The notes under the pieces: generated by a model | The model's database searches: none | What the model saw: the letters and a program-made list of their open reading frames with translations, nothing else | Told to the model about the DNA's origin: nothing | Shown here: positions 36,520 to 45,565 of the stretch, piece after piece | How positions within the stretch are numbered: position 1 is the stretch's first letter | Layout: every line of letters starts with the position of its first letter | Position numbers and translations under genes: made by a program | Source: Oliverpabstia intestinalis | GTDB taxonomy: Bacteria > Bacillota > Clostridia > Lachnospirales > Lachnospiraceae | NCBI RefSeq assembly: GCF_009696065.1 | Contig: NZ_VUMS01000006.1 | Span: forward strand, 62,001-126,000 | DNA length: 64,000 nt | Reading direction: 5' to 3'

Positions 36520-36709
36520 GAAAGCCCACGCTTGCCAGGTAAGGACAGACAGCCTTATGCTGGCGCCCTTAGCCAAGATGAGATCCAGTCCTTAGAAGAA
36601 CTTGACAGTGAGCGGCTCTCCGCGAACTGGCACATAGTTCTTCTTAGGACTTAGCTCAGCTTGGCGTTGCCAGCGGTTGTCTGCCCTTACCTGGCAAGCG
36701 TGGGCTTTC
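36520..36709. repeat. 190-bp long hairpin element
   Basis: A perfect 25-bp outer stem (36520-36544 with 36685-36709, starting GAAAGCCCACGCTTGCC) continues through further paired blocks: CAGACA/TGTCTG, CTGGC/GCCAG, GCCAAG/CTTGGC and AGTCCTTAGAAGAAC (14 of 15). The tip carries small hairpins (GCGG-CTCT-CCGC, GAACT-AGTTC). No ORF is inside. It lies between the converging CatA-like and CcdA-like genes. It is unlike a simple terminator and could be a MITE or a structured RNA. Confidence 0.8.
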
Positions 36710-36739
36710 GTCCGTTGCATGACGAGTAGTTTTTCGTTC

Positions 36740-37564
36740 CTACCCTTCATGCACCATTGCCAAATAAATCATAGCCACCCCGATCAGCAAAATCAAAACT
36801 CCCATCACTGTCCGCAAAGTCTTACTGATCTTTTCATACTTCGGATCATACATCCATCTCTCCACAACACTGTAACTCGTTCCCGCCGTAACCAGTAAAA
36901 CACTGTGCCCAATCGCAAACATTACCATCAGGAAAATCCCCCAGACCGTCTTCCCGGCCTGAGCCGCCATCGCAAGCAACGCGATCATCACCGGTGTAGA
37001 ACAATGAGAAGCCACCGCTCCACTCACCATTCCCGCAAGCAGCGCACCAAGATACCCTTTTTTTGTTACTTTTGGACCGCAGTGGCATTGTCCGTCCCCC
37101 TCCTGACAATCCACCGGATGATGATGTTCTTCTTCATGGTGATGGTGATGATCATGGCATTCACAGCCATGTTCCCTGTGGCCTTCTCCTGTTCCGTGAT
37201 CATGTGGATGATTCGGTAAAATTCTTATCACACCCCAGATCTGCAATGCCATCAGTACCATGATTGCCCCAAGGATACCGTACCACCAGGCTCCTATCTC
37301 ATGAAGATAATGTCCCAGCACAGATGCCAGTGAACCAAAGATCAAAAACGTCAGTGCAAGACCGCCCGCCATGGTCAGGGACAGGCGAAATGCCTTTTTT
37401 GTATCATTTTTTGCTGATCCGCCAATATAGGCAATGACCATCGGAACACTGGATAACGAGCATGGGGTAAAAGAAGTCACAAGACCTCCCAGCAGTGCCA
37501 GAACCGGTGCCAGCCAAATATACTGCTGAATTAAATTTGCTAATGTATTTAAACAATGTGTCAT
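36740..37564 (-). CDS. CcdA/DsbD-like membrane protein with His/Cys-rich loop
   Basis: A 274-residue polytopic membrane protein of the cytochrome c biogenesis transmembrane (CcdA) type, which moves electrons across the membrane through two Cys. These are present as SFTPCSLSSVP (C35) and ASHCSTPVM (C188), each near the start of a three-helix half. The loop between the halves (about residues 119-162) has 15 His and five Cys, unlike usual CcdA. It probably binds metal ions. No cytochrome or thioredoxin-like partner gene adjoins. AAGAGGAG precedes the ATG. Confidence 0.85.
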   Translation of the reverse strand: MTHCLNTLANLIQQYIWLAPVLALLGGLVTSFTPCSLSSVPMVIAYIGGSAKNDTKKAFRLSLTMAGGLALTFLIFGSLASVLGHYLHEIGAWWYGILGAIMVLMALQIWGVIRILPNHPHDHGTGEGHREHGCECHDHHHHHEEEHHHPVDCQEGDGQCHCGPKVTKKGYLGALLAGMVSGAVASHCSTPVMIALLAMAAQAGKTVWGIFLMVMFAIGHSVLLVTAGTSYSVVERWMYDPKYEKISKTLRTVMGVLILLIGVAMIYLAMVHEG

Positions 37565-37683
37565 AATTACTCCTCTTTTCTTTTGATTTTCATGTATCTG
37601 TGCATTCCCTTTCCGTCAGGATACCAGAGTACGGAACCATTACGTTTGAACATATGAACGTTTCTTCATTTCCCCGAAAACGC

Positions 37684-37726
37684 AGACAAGGAGCCTGCCC
37701 GACTTCACGGGCAGTGCTCCTTGTCT
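37684..37726 (-). terminator. hairpin after the ABC-F gene
   Basis: AGACAAGGAGC and GCTCCTTGTCT, then inner TGCCCG and CGGGCA, form a strong GC-rich stem with a two-base bulge. The T run after it on the minus strand is only TTTT after CTGCG, so termination is probable but not typical. Confidence 0.6.
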
Positions 37727-37767
37727 CATAAAGCTGTTTCGATAAATAAAACCGCTCTTATTATTAT

Positions 37768-39399
37768 TTAATTATCTTCTTCCTGCATCAGATAAACCTG
37801 ACGTTTTCTTGCCATCTCATCACTTGCCAGATATTCATCATAGGTTGTAATTTTATCGATCATAGATCCGTTTGGCATGATTTCCATAATACGGTTTGCT
37901 GTTGTCTGCACGAACTGATGATCATGGGATGCAAATAACAGAACTCCCGGAAACTTGATCAGCCCGTTGTTCAATGCAGTGATGGATTCCATATCCAGGT
38001 GGTTGGTCGGTTCATCCAGAATCAGGATGTTCGCACCGGAAATCATCATCTTAGATAATAGGCAGCGTACTTTCTCACCTCCGGAAAGTACTTTCACTTT
38101 CTTCACACCATCCTCACCGGCAAATAGCATTCTTCCAAGAAATCCACGTACATAAGTGGCATCCTTGATCTCAGAATACTGCGTCAGCCAGTCTGCGATC
38201 GTCAGATCATTATCAAAATCTTTTGTATTGTCCTTCGGGAAATATGCCTGGGAAGTTGTTACACCCCATTTGTAATTACCGGAATCCGGTTCCATCTCAC
38301 CCATCAGGATCTTGAACAAAACAGTTTTTGCCTGCTCATTGCCACCAACCAATGCAACTTTGTCTTCTCTTCCCAGTGTAAAGGAAATATTGTCCAGAAT
38401 CTTCACGCCGTCAATGGTCTTAGAAAGATTTTCTACCATCAACACCTCATTACCGATCTCACGGTTCGGACGGAAATCAATATATGGATATTTTCTGCTG
38501 GAAGGCCGGATCTCATCCAGCTGAATCTTTTCCAGGGCTTTCTTACGGGAAGTCGCCTGTTTTGATTTGGAAGCATTTGCACTGAACCGGGAGATGAACT
38601 CCTGCAGTTCTTTGATCTTTTCTTCTTTCTTCTTGTTTGCTTCCTTCATCTGTTTTACCAGCAACTGACTGGACTCAAACCAGAAATCGTAGTTACCTGC
38701 ATACAGCTGAATCTTACCATAATCAATATCAGCAGTATGAGTACACACTTTATTCAGGAAATAACGGTCGTGGGACACCACAATAACCGTGTTTTCAAAG
38801 TTAATCAAAAACTCTTCAAGCCATGCGATCGCATCCAGGTCCAAATGGTTTGTCGGCTCATCAAGCAACAGGATATCCGGATTACCGAACAGCGCCTGTG
38901 CAAGCAGAACTTTCACTTTTTCAGAACCATTCAGGTCTGCCATCTGTGCATAATGCAGCTCGGTCGGAATTCCAAGACCATTTAACAGCTGCTCGGCATC
39001 GGATTCTGCATTCCAACCATCCATCTCTGCAAATTCTGCTTCCAGTTCACTGGCACGGATACCATCTTCTTCGGTAAAGTCTTCTTTTGCATAAATTTGT
39101 TCTTTTTCTTTCATAATTTCATACAGACGGGCATTTCCCATAATTACGGTATCCAGCACCTGATACGCATCATATTTGAAATGATCCTGCTGCAGGAAAG
39201 AAAGTCTCTGTCCTGGTGTGATAGTGATATCACCATTCGTAGTTTCTAACTGTCCGGAGAGAATCTTCAGAAAGGTAGACTTTCCGGCACCATTGGCACC
39301 AATCAGTCCATAACAGTTTCCTTCAGTGAATTTAATATTTACATCTTCAAATAAAGCTTTTTTTCCAATTCGCAATGTTACATTATTTGCTGCAATCAT
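37768..39399 (-). CDS. ABC-F family ATPase (YkpA/YbiT type) with one degenerate ATP site
   Basis: A 543-residue protein with two ABC domains and no membrane segment, as in ABC-F factors that act on ribosomes. Domain 1 has Walker A GANGAGKST (34-42), an altered signature LNGSEK (156-161) and DEPTNHLD. Domain 2 has an altered Walker A GGNEQAKT (352-359, Ala for Gly), a normal signature LSGGEK (438-443) and DEPTNHLD. The linker (about 245-300) is highly charged. Because each ATP site joins Walker A of one domain to the signature of the other, both changes fall in the same site. Length fits housekeeping YkpA/YbiT rather than drug-resistance types. Confidence 0.92.
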   Translation of the reverse strand: MIAANNVTLRIGKKALFEDVNIKFTEGNCYGLIGANGAGKSTFLKILSGQLETTNGDITITPGQRLSFLQQDHFKYDAYQVLDTVIMGNARLYEIMKEKEQIYAKEDFTEEDGIRASELEAEFAEMDGWNAESDAEQLLNGLGIPTELHYAQMADLNGSEKVKVLLAQALFGNPDILLLDEPTNHLDLDAIAWLEEFLINFENTVIVVSHDRYFLNKVCTHTADIDYGKIQLYAGNYDFWFESSQLLVKQMKEANKKKEEKIKELQEFISRFSANASKSKQATSRKKALEKIQLDEIRPSSRKYPYIDFRPNREIGNEVLMVENLSKTIDGVKILDNISFTLGREDKVALVGGNEQAKTVLFKILMGEMEPDSGNYKWGVTTSQAYFPKDNTKDFDNDLTIADWLTQYSEIKDATYVRGFLGRMLFAGEDGVKKVKVLSGGEKVRCLLSKMMISGANILILDEPTNHLDMESITALNNGLIKFPGVLLFASHDHQFVQTTANRIMEIMPNGSMIDKITTYDEYLASDEMARKRQVYLMQEEDN

Positions 39400-39532
39400 A
39401 TTCGTTTCCTTTCCTCTATGAAAGTTTCTGGTTGCTCATATACGAAGCCGGAGATCTTTACAGACCACCGGCTTTCCATATAATCCTATACTATTTTACA
39501 GGAAATCTCCAGATTTGCAAGAGGAAATTTCA

Positions 39533-39844
39533 TCAAATGTGTTTTTTCTCTTGTTTTCGTTCTTCTTCCATTCCGTAATCAAACATCTTCATCGAAAGAT
39601 GTTTTCCGATCAGCAGCAAATTGGAAATAACTGTCTCAATATCACTGTCTTCCTGTACTCCGAGACGATTACATAATGACACTTTTGCCTGATACACTTC
39701 TTCGTAAAGTTCACTGCAGTAAGACCCTTTGGCGAATTCATCTACTACCTGGTCTTTCCACAGATCTTTTACTTCATCCAGGACCAGACTTCCGTTCATC
39801 AGGTCGAAAATCAGATTTTTCTTTTCTTCACTTTCGTATCTCAC
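39533..39844 (-). CDS. small hypothetical protein
   Basis: A 103-residue acidic and helical-looking protein (EEKKNLIFDLMNGSLVLDEVKDLW...). No domain recognised. GTG start at 39844 behind AGGAAAGGA; it ends with a basic run (EEERKQEKKHI). It lies between metA and the ABC-F gene, on the same strand, with its own gaps of about 130 and 200 bp. Coding nature is supported by ribosome-binding site, length and amino-acid composition. Confidence 0.6.
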   Translation of the reverse strand: MRYESEEKKNLIFDLMNGSLVLDEVKDLWKDQVVDEFAKGSYCSELYEEVYQAKVSLCNRLGVQEDSDIETVISNLLLIGKHLSMKMFDYGMEEERKQEKKHI

Positions 39845-40041
39845 ATACGCATCCTTTCCTGTACGCCATCTTTGTCACGTACATATTTTTATTTTTTGTA
39901 ACATCCACACATTGTTTTTTAACGTGCTCTGTGCTTCATGCTTTTATTATAGATGGCGGATATTTTTTTAGCAACGTACTTTCTTTGAAAATCCAAAGAT
40001 TCGTTCCTGATTTTCTGACAGGTTTCGACAGATTTTTCTCT

Positions 40042-40962
40042 TTAGAACGGCGTTCCTTCAAGATCATATGGCGTACACTGATATACATAGTAATTTAACC
40101 AGTTGGTATACAGATTATTTGCATGTGCTCTCCACAGAAGTCTCGGGCGAAGCTCCGGATCATTCCCCGGGTAATAATTAGCCGGAATTTCAATTTCCAG
40201 TCCTTTACCTTTATCTCTCTTATATTCTCCGTCCAGTGTCACCCGGTCATATTCCGGATGTCCCATAACAAAAATCTGACGTCCACCCATTGCCATACAT
40301 AGAAAAACTCCTGCTTCTCTGGATTCTGCCAGTACGGTCAGCGCTTTACAATTGTGAATATCTTCTGCTGAAACTTCTGTATGACGGGAATGGGGTGCCA
40401 GAAACAGATCATCAAAACCACGCACCAGGGGAATCTTTCTGTTCTGCACTTCATGCCAGAACAGACCGAACATTTTCTTTGACAGATGACGTTTTTTCAG
40501 TCCGTAGTGGTAATACAGTCCCGCCTGCGCGCCCCAGCAAAGATGAATAGTGGATGTCACATGACTTTTGCTCCACTCCATGATCTCTGTCAGTTCTTCC
40601 CAATAATCCACTTCTTCAAACTCCATCTGTTCTACCGGTGCTCCGGTAATGATCATACCGTCAAATTTCTGTTCTTTCACCTGTTCAAAGCTTATATAAA
40701 ACTTATTCAAATGGCTTCGGGAAGTATTCTTTGCTTCATGACTCGCCACTGCCATAAAGGTCACATCAATCTGCAACGGTGTGTTGGACAGAGATCGGAG
40801 CAGCTGAAGTTCTGTCTCTTCCTTTAATGGCATCAGATTCAGAATCAGGATCTGAATCGGACGAATATCCTGGTGCATCGCACGGGTATCATCCATGACA
40901 AATATATTTTCCTGTTCCAGAATCTCTTTTACCGGTAAATCGCTTTGTATCTTAATCGGCAT
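40042..40962 (-). CDS. metA: homoserine O-acetyltransferase (MetA type)
   Basis: A 306-residue MetA-fold enzyme activating homoserine for methionine synthesis. The nucleophile Cys is residue 142 (HLCWGAQAG) and the catalytic His-Glu lie further on (MGHPEYD). Residue 111 is Glu in TGAPVEQMEF; published work on MetA proteins links Glu111 to acetyl-CoA use and Gly to succinyl-CoA, so the product should be O-acetylhomoserine. This agrees with the MetY-type sulfhydrylase at 61518-62795. An AGGAG site precedes the ATG. No SAM riboswitch was found in the 29-bp gap upstream. Confidence 0.95.
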   Translation of the reverse strand: MPIKIQSDLPVKEILEQENIFVMDDTRAMHQDIRPIQILILNLMPLKEETELQLLRSLSNTPLQIDVTFMAVASHEAKNTSRSHLNKFYISFEQVKEQKFDGMIITGAPVEQMEFEEVDYWEELTEIMEWSKSHVTSTIHLCWGAQAGLYYHYGLKKRHLSKKMFGLFWHEVQNRKIPLVRGFDDLFLAPHSRHTEVSAEDIHNCKALTVLAESREAGVFLCMAMGGRQIFVMGHPEYDRVTLDGEYKRDKGKGLEIEIPANYYPGNDPELRPRLLWRAHANNLYTNWLNYYVYQCTPYDLEGTPF

Positions 40963-40991
40963 TGTTACACATCTCCTGTCTACTTTTTAAT

Positions 40992-42662
40992 TTACATCAA
41001 CGGGGCAATCAGTCGAAGTACTCTTCCCGTCAATTTCGTAATAAATTTCTCATTTTTCCAGTCTTCCATGCTGATTTCCCGACAGTCTTTCAACGTCTCC
41101 TGAAAATCTGCCTCCACATCTGCAATCTGTGGTACCTGGTACAAATATACTGCACATTCAAAATGCAGAAACAGACTCCGGTAATCCAGATTGATAGTTC
41201 CCACTACCCCTTTACAGTCATCTGAAGTGAAAGATTTTGCATGGACAAAACCAGGTTTATACTGATAAATCTTCACACCTGCCCGCAAAAGTTCAGGATA
41301 GTAAGTCTTTGCCAGTGCAAACGCATACGCTTTATCCGGAATCCCCGGCATAATAATCTTTACATCCACACCACGTTTTGCCGCATATGTAAGTGCCGTG
41401 AGCATCTCATGATCCAGAATCAGATATGGCGTCATAATATGCACATAATCTTTTGCACTGTTCAGAATATCCATATAGACAAGCTCGCCCACATTCTCAT
41501 GATCCAGCGGACTGTCACCGTAAGGAATCACATAGCCTTCCCCTTCCGTCATGCCATAACAATAAGATGCATCCAGATATTTTTCATAATCCTCCTGCGG
41601 TTCATCTACGTTCCATATTTCCAGAAACATCAGAGTAAAGTTTCTTACCGCCTCTCCCTGAACCATAATCGCAGTATCTTTCCAGGTTCCAAACCTTTCC
41701 AGTTCTCCGATATATTCGTCTGCAAGATTAACACCACCGGTAAAAGCTGTCTTTCCATCAATCACTACAATTTTTCTGTGGTCACGGTTATTCTGCACCG
41801 TAGATAGTGCCGGTTTGATGGGATTGAATATCTTACATCTGATTCCGTATTCCTCCAGTTTTTTCGGATAATTATACGGGAGCAGTGAAATACTACAGGT
41901 ACCGTCATACATAAACCGGACTTCCACGCCCTCCTGTACCTTCTTTTTCAAAATCTCCAGCACAGTGTTCCACATTTTTCCTTCCGCAACAATGAAGTAC
42001 TCCATGAAAATGAATTTCTCCGCTTTATTCAGTTCTTCAATTAATGCTTCGAATTTGTCTTTCCCCCATGGGTAATATGTCGTATGATAATTTTTATACG
42101 TCGGAAAACCACCTTTTTCTGTCACATATCTGGATAAATTGGCAACCCGTTTATCTATCTTTTCCAGTTCTTCAAAAACATCAGGATCTTGCAAAACATA
42201 TTTTCGCATCTGCTGTTCCACATTTTGAAGACGATGATTCAGCCACACTGTTCCCGCCTGAAATTCCACAAACAGATACAGCAGCATACCGAAAACCGGA
42301 AAGAATGTAATCGGAACCATCCACGCCAGCTTAAACGCCGGATTTCCCGGTCGATTGATAATCAGTATCGCTGTCAGCGCGGAGAGCAGGACAAACAGCC
42401 AGTAAGCATAAATTATATGCTGTTGCAGTCTGCTGAACACAATAAAAAGAATCCCCAGCTGCAAAAGCAGTAACAGAAGGATGATTCCGGTTCGCCCAAA
42501 CAGAATCCGGCCAATGCCACTCTTTCCTTTTTTTACTATTGTCTTTCCCGTTTTCGATTCCCGAATTCTCTGAATTTTTCCCATTATATGCACCTGATTC
42601 TTTCTGTTCCACCATGGTATCTTCTGTCTTTTTTTCATATTTTCTTTCGTTCTTTTCTCCAT
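40992..42662 (-). CDS. cls: cardiolipin synthase
   Basis: A 556-residue phospholipase D-type membrane enzyme joining two phosphatidylglycerols to cardiolipin. Two HKD motifs are visible: HRKIVVIDGKTAFTGG and HAKSFTSDDCKGVVGTINLD. Two N-terminal hydrophobic segments (ILLLLLLQLGILFIVFS and the following one) anchor it. The start is uncertain: ATG 42662 has no ribosome-binding site, while ATG 42584 (residue 27) follows AGGTG at seven bases. Either gives a complete protein. It is next to metA with a 29-bp gap. Confidence 0.9.
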   Translation of the reverse strand: MEKRTKENMKKRQKIPWWNRKNQVHIMGKIQRIRESKTGKTIVKKGKSGIGRILFGRTGIILLLLLLQLGILFIVFSRLQQHIIYAYWLFVLLSALTAILIINRPGNPAFKLAWMVPITFFPVFGMLLYLFVEFQAGTVWLNHRLQNVEQQMRKYVLQDPDVFEELEKIDKRVANLSRYVTEKGGFPTYKNYHTTYYPWGKDKFEALIEELNKAEKFIFMEYFIVAEGKMWNTVLEILKKKVQEGVEVRFMYDGTCSISLLPYNYPKKLEEYGIRCKIFNPIKPALSTVQNNRDHRKIVVIDGKTAFTGGVNLADEYIGELERFGTWKDTAIMVQGEAVRNFTLMFLEIWNVDEPQEDYEKYLDASYCYGMTEGEGYVIPYGDSPLDHENVGELVYMDILNSAKDYVHIMTPYLILDHEMLTALTYAAKRGVDVKIIMPGIPDKAYAFALAKTYYPELLRAGVKIYQYKPGFVHAKSFTSDDCKGVVGTINLDYRSLFLHFECAVYLYQVPQIADVEADFQETLKDCREISMEDWKNEKFITKLTGRVLRLIAPLM

Positions 42663-42712
42663 TGTTACTGTACATTCTACTCAATCTGCCTCTGAAAGTC
42701 AATGCAGCGAAC

Positions 42713-44692
42713 TTATACTCCCTCTTCTATCATCTTGAGAAACATCTCTTCCGAAATGATTGGAATTCCCAGTTCTTTTGCTTTTCGATTTTTTGAAGAG
42801 GCCGACCGGGTATCATTATTGATCAGATATGAAGTCTTCGAAGTCACGCTTCCCGTTACTTTTCCGCCCCTCTTCTCAATCTCCTCTTTCACTTCTTTTC
42901 GATTGGCAAAATGTTCCACACTTCCGGTGATCACAAAATTCATGTTCTCAAAAATCTGCGTTTCTAGCTGCTTTGGTGCCGATTCGATTTCGAGATGCGA
43001 CAGCAGATGATCTAGTTTTTCCTGTGTTCCTTCTTTTTTAAAGTAGTTCACAAAACTCTTTGCTATAACAGGGCCAATACCGTCAATCGCCGCCAGTTCT
43101 TCTTCCGATGCATAACGAATCTTTTCCATATCATAATTCAGTTCTTTGCAGATCATCTTTGCATTGGCAAGACCGATATTGGGAATACCCAGTGCATATA
43201 GCACCCTTGGAAGTTCTGTCTTTTTCGCCCGTTTCAGACTTTCTATCAGATTTTCATATGATTTTTCTCCAAATCCCTCCATCCGGATGATCTCATCTTT
43301 ATGTTTGCCGATTTCAAAAATATCCCCAAAATTCTTGATAAAGCCTCTGGCAATGAATTTCTCCAGTGTTGCCTCCGACAGGCCATCGATATTCATCGCA
43401 TCCCGACTGACAAATAATGTAAACCCTTTAATTGCCTTTGCCGGACATTCCGGATTCCTGCAATATAAGGCTTCCACATCATTCACCTTTTCGATCACAG
43501 TTTTTCCTCCGCATGCCGGGCAGGTGGAAGGAATATCTTTTACACCGCTTTTCGTGAGATTTTCGCCAATCTGTGGAATGATCATATTGGCTTTGTAAAC
43601 TCTGATCCGGTCACCAATGCCAAGTTCCAGTTTTCGCATAATGCTGATATTATGCACACTTGCCCGACTCACTGTAGATCCTTCCAGCTCCACCGGCGTG
43701 AAAATTGCCACCGGATTGATCAGACCGGTTCTAGACGGGCTCCATTCGATTTGCTCAAGTGTAGTCTCCACCATCTCATCTGCCCATTTAAACGCAAAAG
43801 CATTCCGTGGAAATTTGGCTGTTCTTCCCAGGGACTCACCATAGGCAATATCATCATACAGCGCCACCAGTCCATCCGATGGAAAATCGTTTTGTTCAAT
43901 CCGTGTTGCAAAATATTCCATCGCATCATCCAGTTCAGCTCCTGTCACCACACGATACTCCACCACTTCAAACCCCTGATCTTTCAACCATTCCATCTGT
44001 TTTTGTCTGGAATTTTCAAAATCTACTCCATCTGCTTTTACCAACGAAAATGCATAAAAACGTACATGCCGTTTTGCTGTGATCTCATTGTTTAACTGGC
44101 GTACCGAACCGCTGCATAAATTTCTTGGATTCTTATATTTTGCATCCACATCCTCAATTTGACTGTTGATTTTTTCAAACTCAGAATATGTTATAATTGC
44201 CTCTCCGCGAAGAGTCAGTTCTCCCTGATATGGAATCTTTAACGGAATATTATCAAATACCCGTACATTATTGGTGATCACCTCACCAACTACTCCATTC
44301 CCACGTGTTACTGCTTTTTGCAATTTTCCCTGATAATAAGTGAGAACCACCGTCAGGCCATCCATTTTCCAGGAGAGCAATGTTTTGTGATCCCCTATGA
44401 ATCCTCGTAACACTTCCCTGTCTTTTGTTTTATCCAGAGAAAGCATCGGACTTTCATGTGCCTCTTTCGGCAGTTCATCCACCGCCTCATATCCCACTGT
44501 AGTCGTAGCACTTCCTGCCAGGACCATCTGTGTCTCTTCTTCCAGTTTTACCAGTTCATCATACAGTGCATCATATTCCAGATTGCTCATGATTTCCCTG
44601 TCCTCAGCATAATATGCGCGGGATGCTTCTTTCAGTATTCCCGACAGTTCTTTCATCCGTCGGATCGCCTGTTGTCTTTTTTCTGCGTTCAT
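42713..44692 (-). CDS. ligA: NAD-dependent DNA ligase, divergent form
   Basis: A 659-residue ligase with adenylation domain, OB fold, Cys4 zinc finger (CPACGG...CRNPEC), helix-hairpin-helix region (ALGIPNIG, AAIDGIGPVIA) and a C-terminal BRCT domain. The nucleotidylated Lys sits in SWKMDGLTV and the following motif reads AVTRGNGVVGE; typical LigA has KIDGLAI and TRGDGTTGE, so this copy has drifted. It may be a second ligase paralog. It overlaps the rluF-like gene by four bases (ATGA). Confidence 0.93.
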   Translation of the reverse strand: MNAEKRQQAIRRMKELSGILKEASRAYYAEDREIMSNLEYDALYDELVKLEEETQMVLAGSATTTVGYEAVDELPKEAHESPMLSLDKTKDREVLRGFIGDHKTLLSWKMDGLTVVLTYYQGKLQKAVTRGNGVVGEVITNNVRVFDNIPLKIPYQGELTLRGEAIITYSEFEKINSQIEDVDAKYKNPRNLCSGSVRQLNNEITAKRHVRFYAFSLVKADGVDFENSRQKQMEWLKDQGFEVVEYRVVTGAELDDAMEYFATRIEQNDFPSDGLVALYDDIAYGESLGRTAKFPRNAFAFKWADEMVETTLEQIEWSPSRTGLINPVAIFTPVELEGSTVSRASVHNISIMRKLELGIGDRIRVYKANMIIPQIGENLTKSGVKDIPSTCPACGGKTVIEKVNDVEALYCRNPECPAKAIKGFTLFVSRDAMNIDGLSEATLEKFIARGFIKNFGDIFEIGKHKDEIIRMEGFGEKSYENLIESLKRAKKTELPRVLYALGIPNIGLANAKMICKELNYDMEKIRYASEEELAAIDGIGPVIAKSFVNYFKKEGTQEKLDHLLSHLEIESAPKQLETQIFENMNFVITGSVEHFANRKEVKEEIEKRGGKVTGSVTSKTSYLINNDTRSASSKNRKAKELGIPIISEEMFLKMIEEGV

Positions 44693-45450
44693 ATGCCACC
44701 TCTTCTTTCTCTCTGTTTTTCATTTCGTTCTTTCACGGACAAAGAACTGGAATCAGACAACAGGGCATCCAGTTCTTTTCGTTCTTCTCCCTCGATGTTC
44801 CTCCAGGTTCCTTCCTTTAAACTTCCCAGTCGAATATTCATGATCCTGACTCTTTGCAGAGTCATCACCCGATATCCCAGTGTCTCACACATCCGCCGAA
44901 TCTGCCGGTTTAATCCCTGTGTCAAAATGATCCGGAAACTTTTTTCTCCTGTTTTTTCCACTTTACAGGGACGGGTCACTGTATCAAGAATCGCCACTCC
45001 GCGACTCATTTTTCTGCAGAATTCCTCCGTTACCGGTTTATTTACCGATACCAGATATTCTTTTTCATGATAATTGCCGGCACGCATGATCTTGTTAACC
45101 AGTTCTCCGTCATTCGTCAGCAGTAACAGCCCGGTAGAATCTTTATCCAGTCTTCCCACCGGATAGATTCGTTTCGGATACTTCATGTAATCCACAATAT
45201 TATTTCTTTCTCTCTTCTCCGCAGTACAGACAATCCCCGCAGGTTTATTCATCGCCAGAAGAACTTTTTTCTCTTCTTTTTTAATCGGTTTTCCATCCAG
45301 GCATACCTCGCTGTCCGGTGCAACTTTCATTCCCATTCCGGCAATTTCTCCGTTCACTGTTATTCTTTTTTCTTCTATCCAGCGATCTGCCTGTCTCCTG
45401 GAACAGATTCCTGCATCACTCAAATATTTATTCAGCCGAATACTTTCCAT
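44689..45450 (-). CDS. rluF: 23S rRNA pseudouridine synthase, RluF-type
   Basis: A 253-residue enzyme with an N-terminal S4 RNA-binding domain (IRLNKYLSDAGICSRRQADRWI) and the RsuA/RluF-type catalytic domain. The catalytic Asp is in PVGRLDKDSTGLLLLTND, and QGLNRQIRRMCETLGY follows. In E. coli RluF modifies position 2604 of 23S rRNA. ATG 45450 follows GGAGGAG; a start 45 bp upstream is in frame without this site. It is coupled to ligA by overlap. Confidence 0.9.
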   Translation of the reverse strand: MESIRLNKYLSDAGICSRRQADRWIEEKRITVNGEIAGMGMKVAPDSEVCLDGKPIKKEEKKVLLAMNKPAGIVCTAEKRERNNIVDYMKYPKRIYPVGRLDKDSTGLLLLTNDGELVNKIMRAGNYHEKEYLVSVNKPVTEEFCRKMSRGVAILDTVTRPCKVEKTGEKSFRIILTQGLNRQIRRMCETLGYRVMTLQRVRIMNIRLGSLKEGTWRNIEGEERKELDALLSDSSSLSVKERNEKQRERRGGI

Positions 45451-45492
45451 TCTTTTACTCCTCCGGTGTTCGGGTTCTTTTTCCCTGTAAAG

Positions 45493-45558
45493 CAAAAGGC
45501 TGTTACTTTAACCTTTTCAGAATAGCTTCTGAAATCGATCAAGGCAACAGTCCTTTTT
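45493..45558 (-). terminator. terminator of the SH3-domain gene
   Basis: Minus-strand outer stem AAAAGGACTGTT and AACAGCCTTTT encloses an inner hairpin TTCAGAA-GCTA-TTCTGAA; a T-rich run follows. Located just after the stop at 45566. Confidence 0.6.
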
Positions 45559-45565
45559 CTCCTGT

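Noticed and set aside
36520-36709. Integron attC site or retron msr-msd
   Set aside because: No GTTRRRY core at the ends, no integrase and no reverse transcriptase in the window.
39445-39474. Terminator hairpin AAGCCGG/CCGGCTT before the ABC-F gene
   Set aside because: Stem of only seven pairs with a long loop and no T run; too weak to list.
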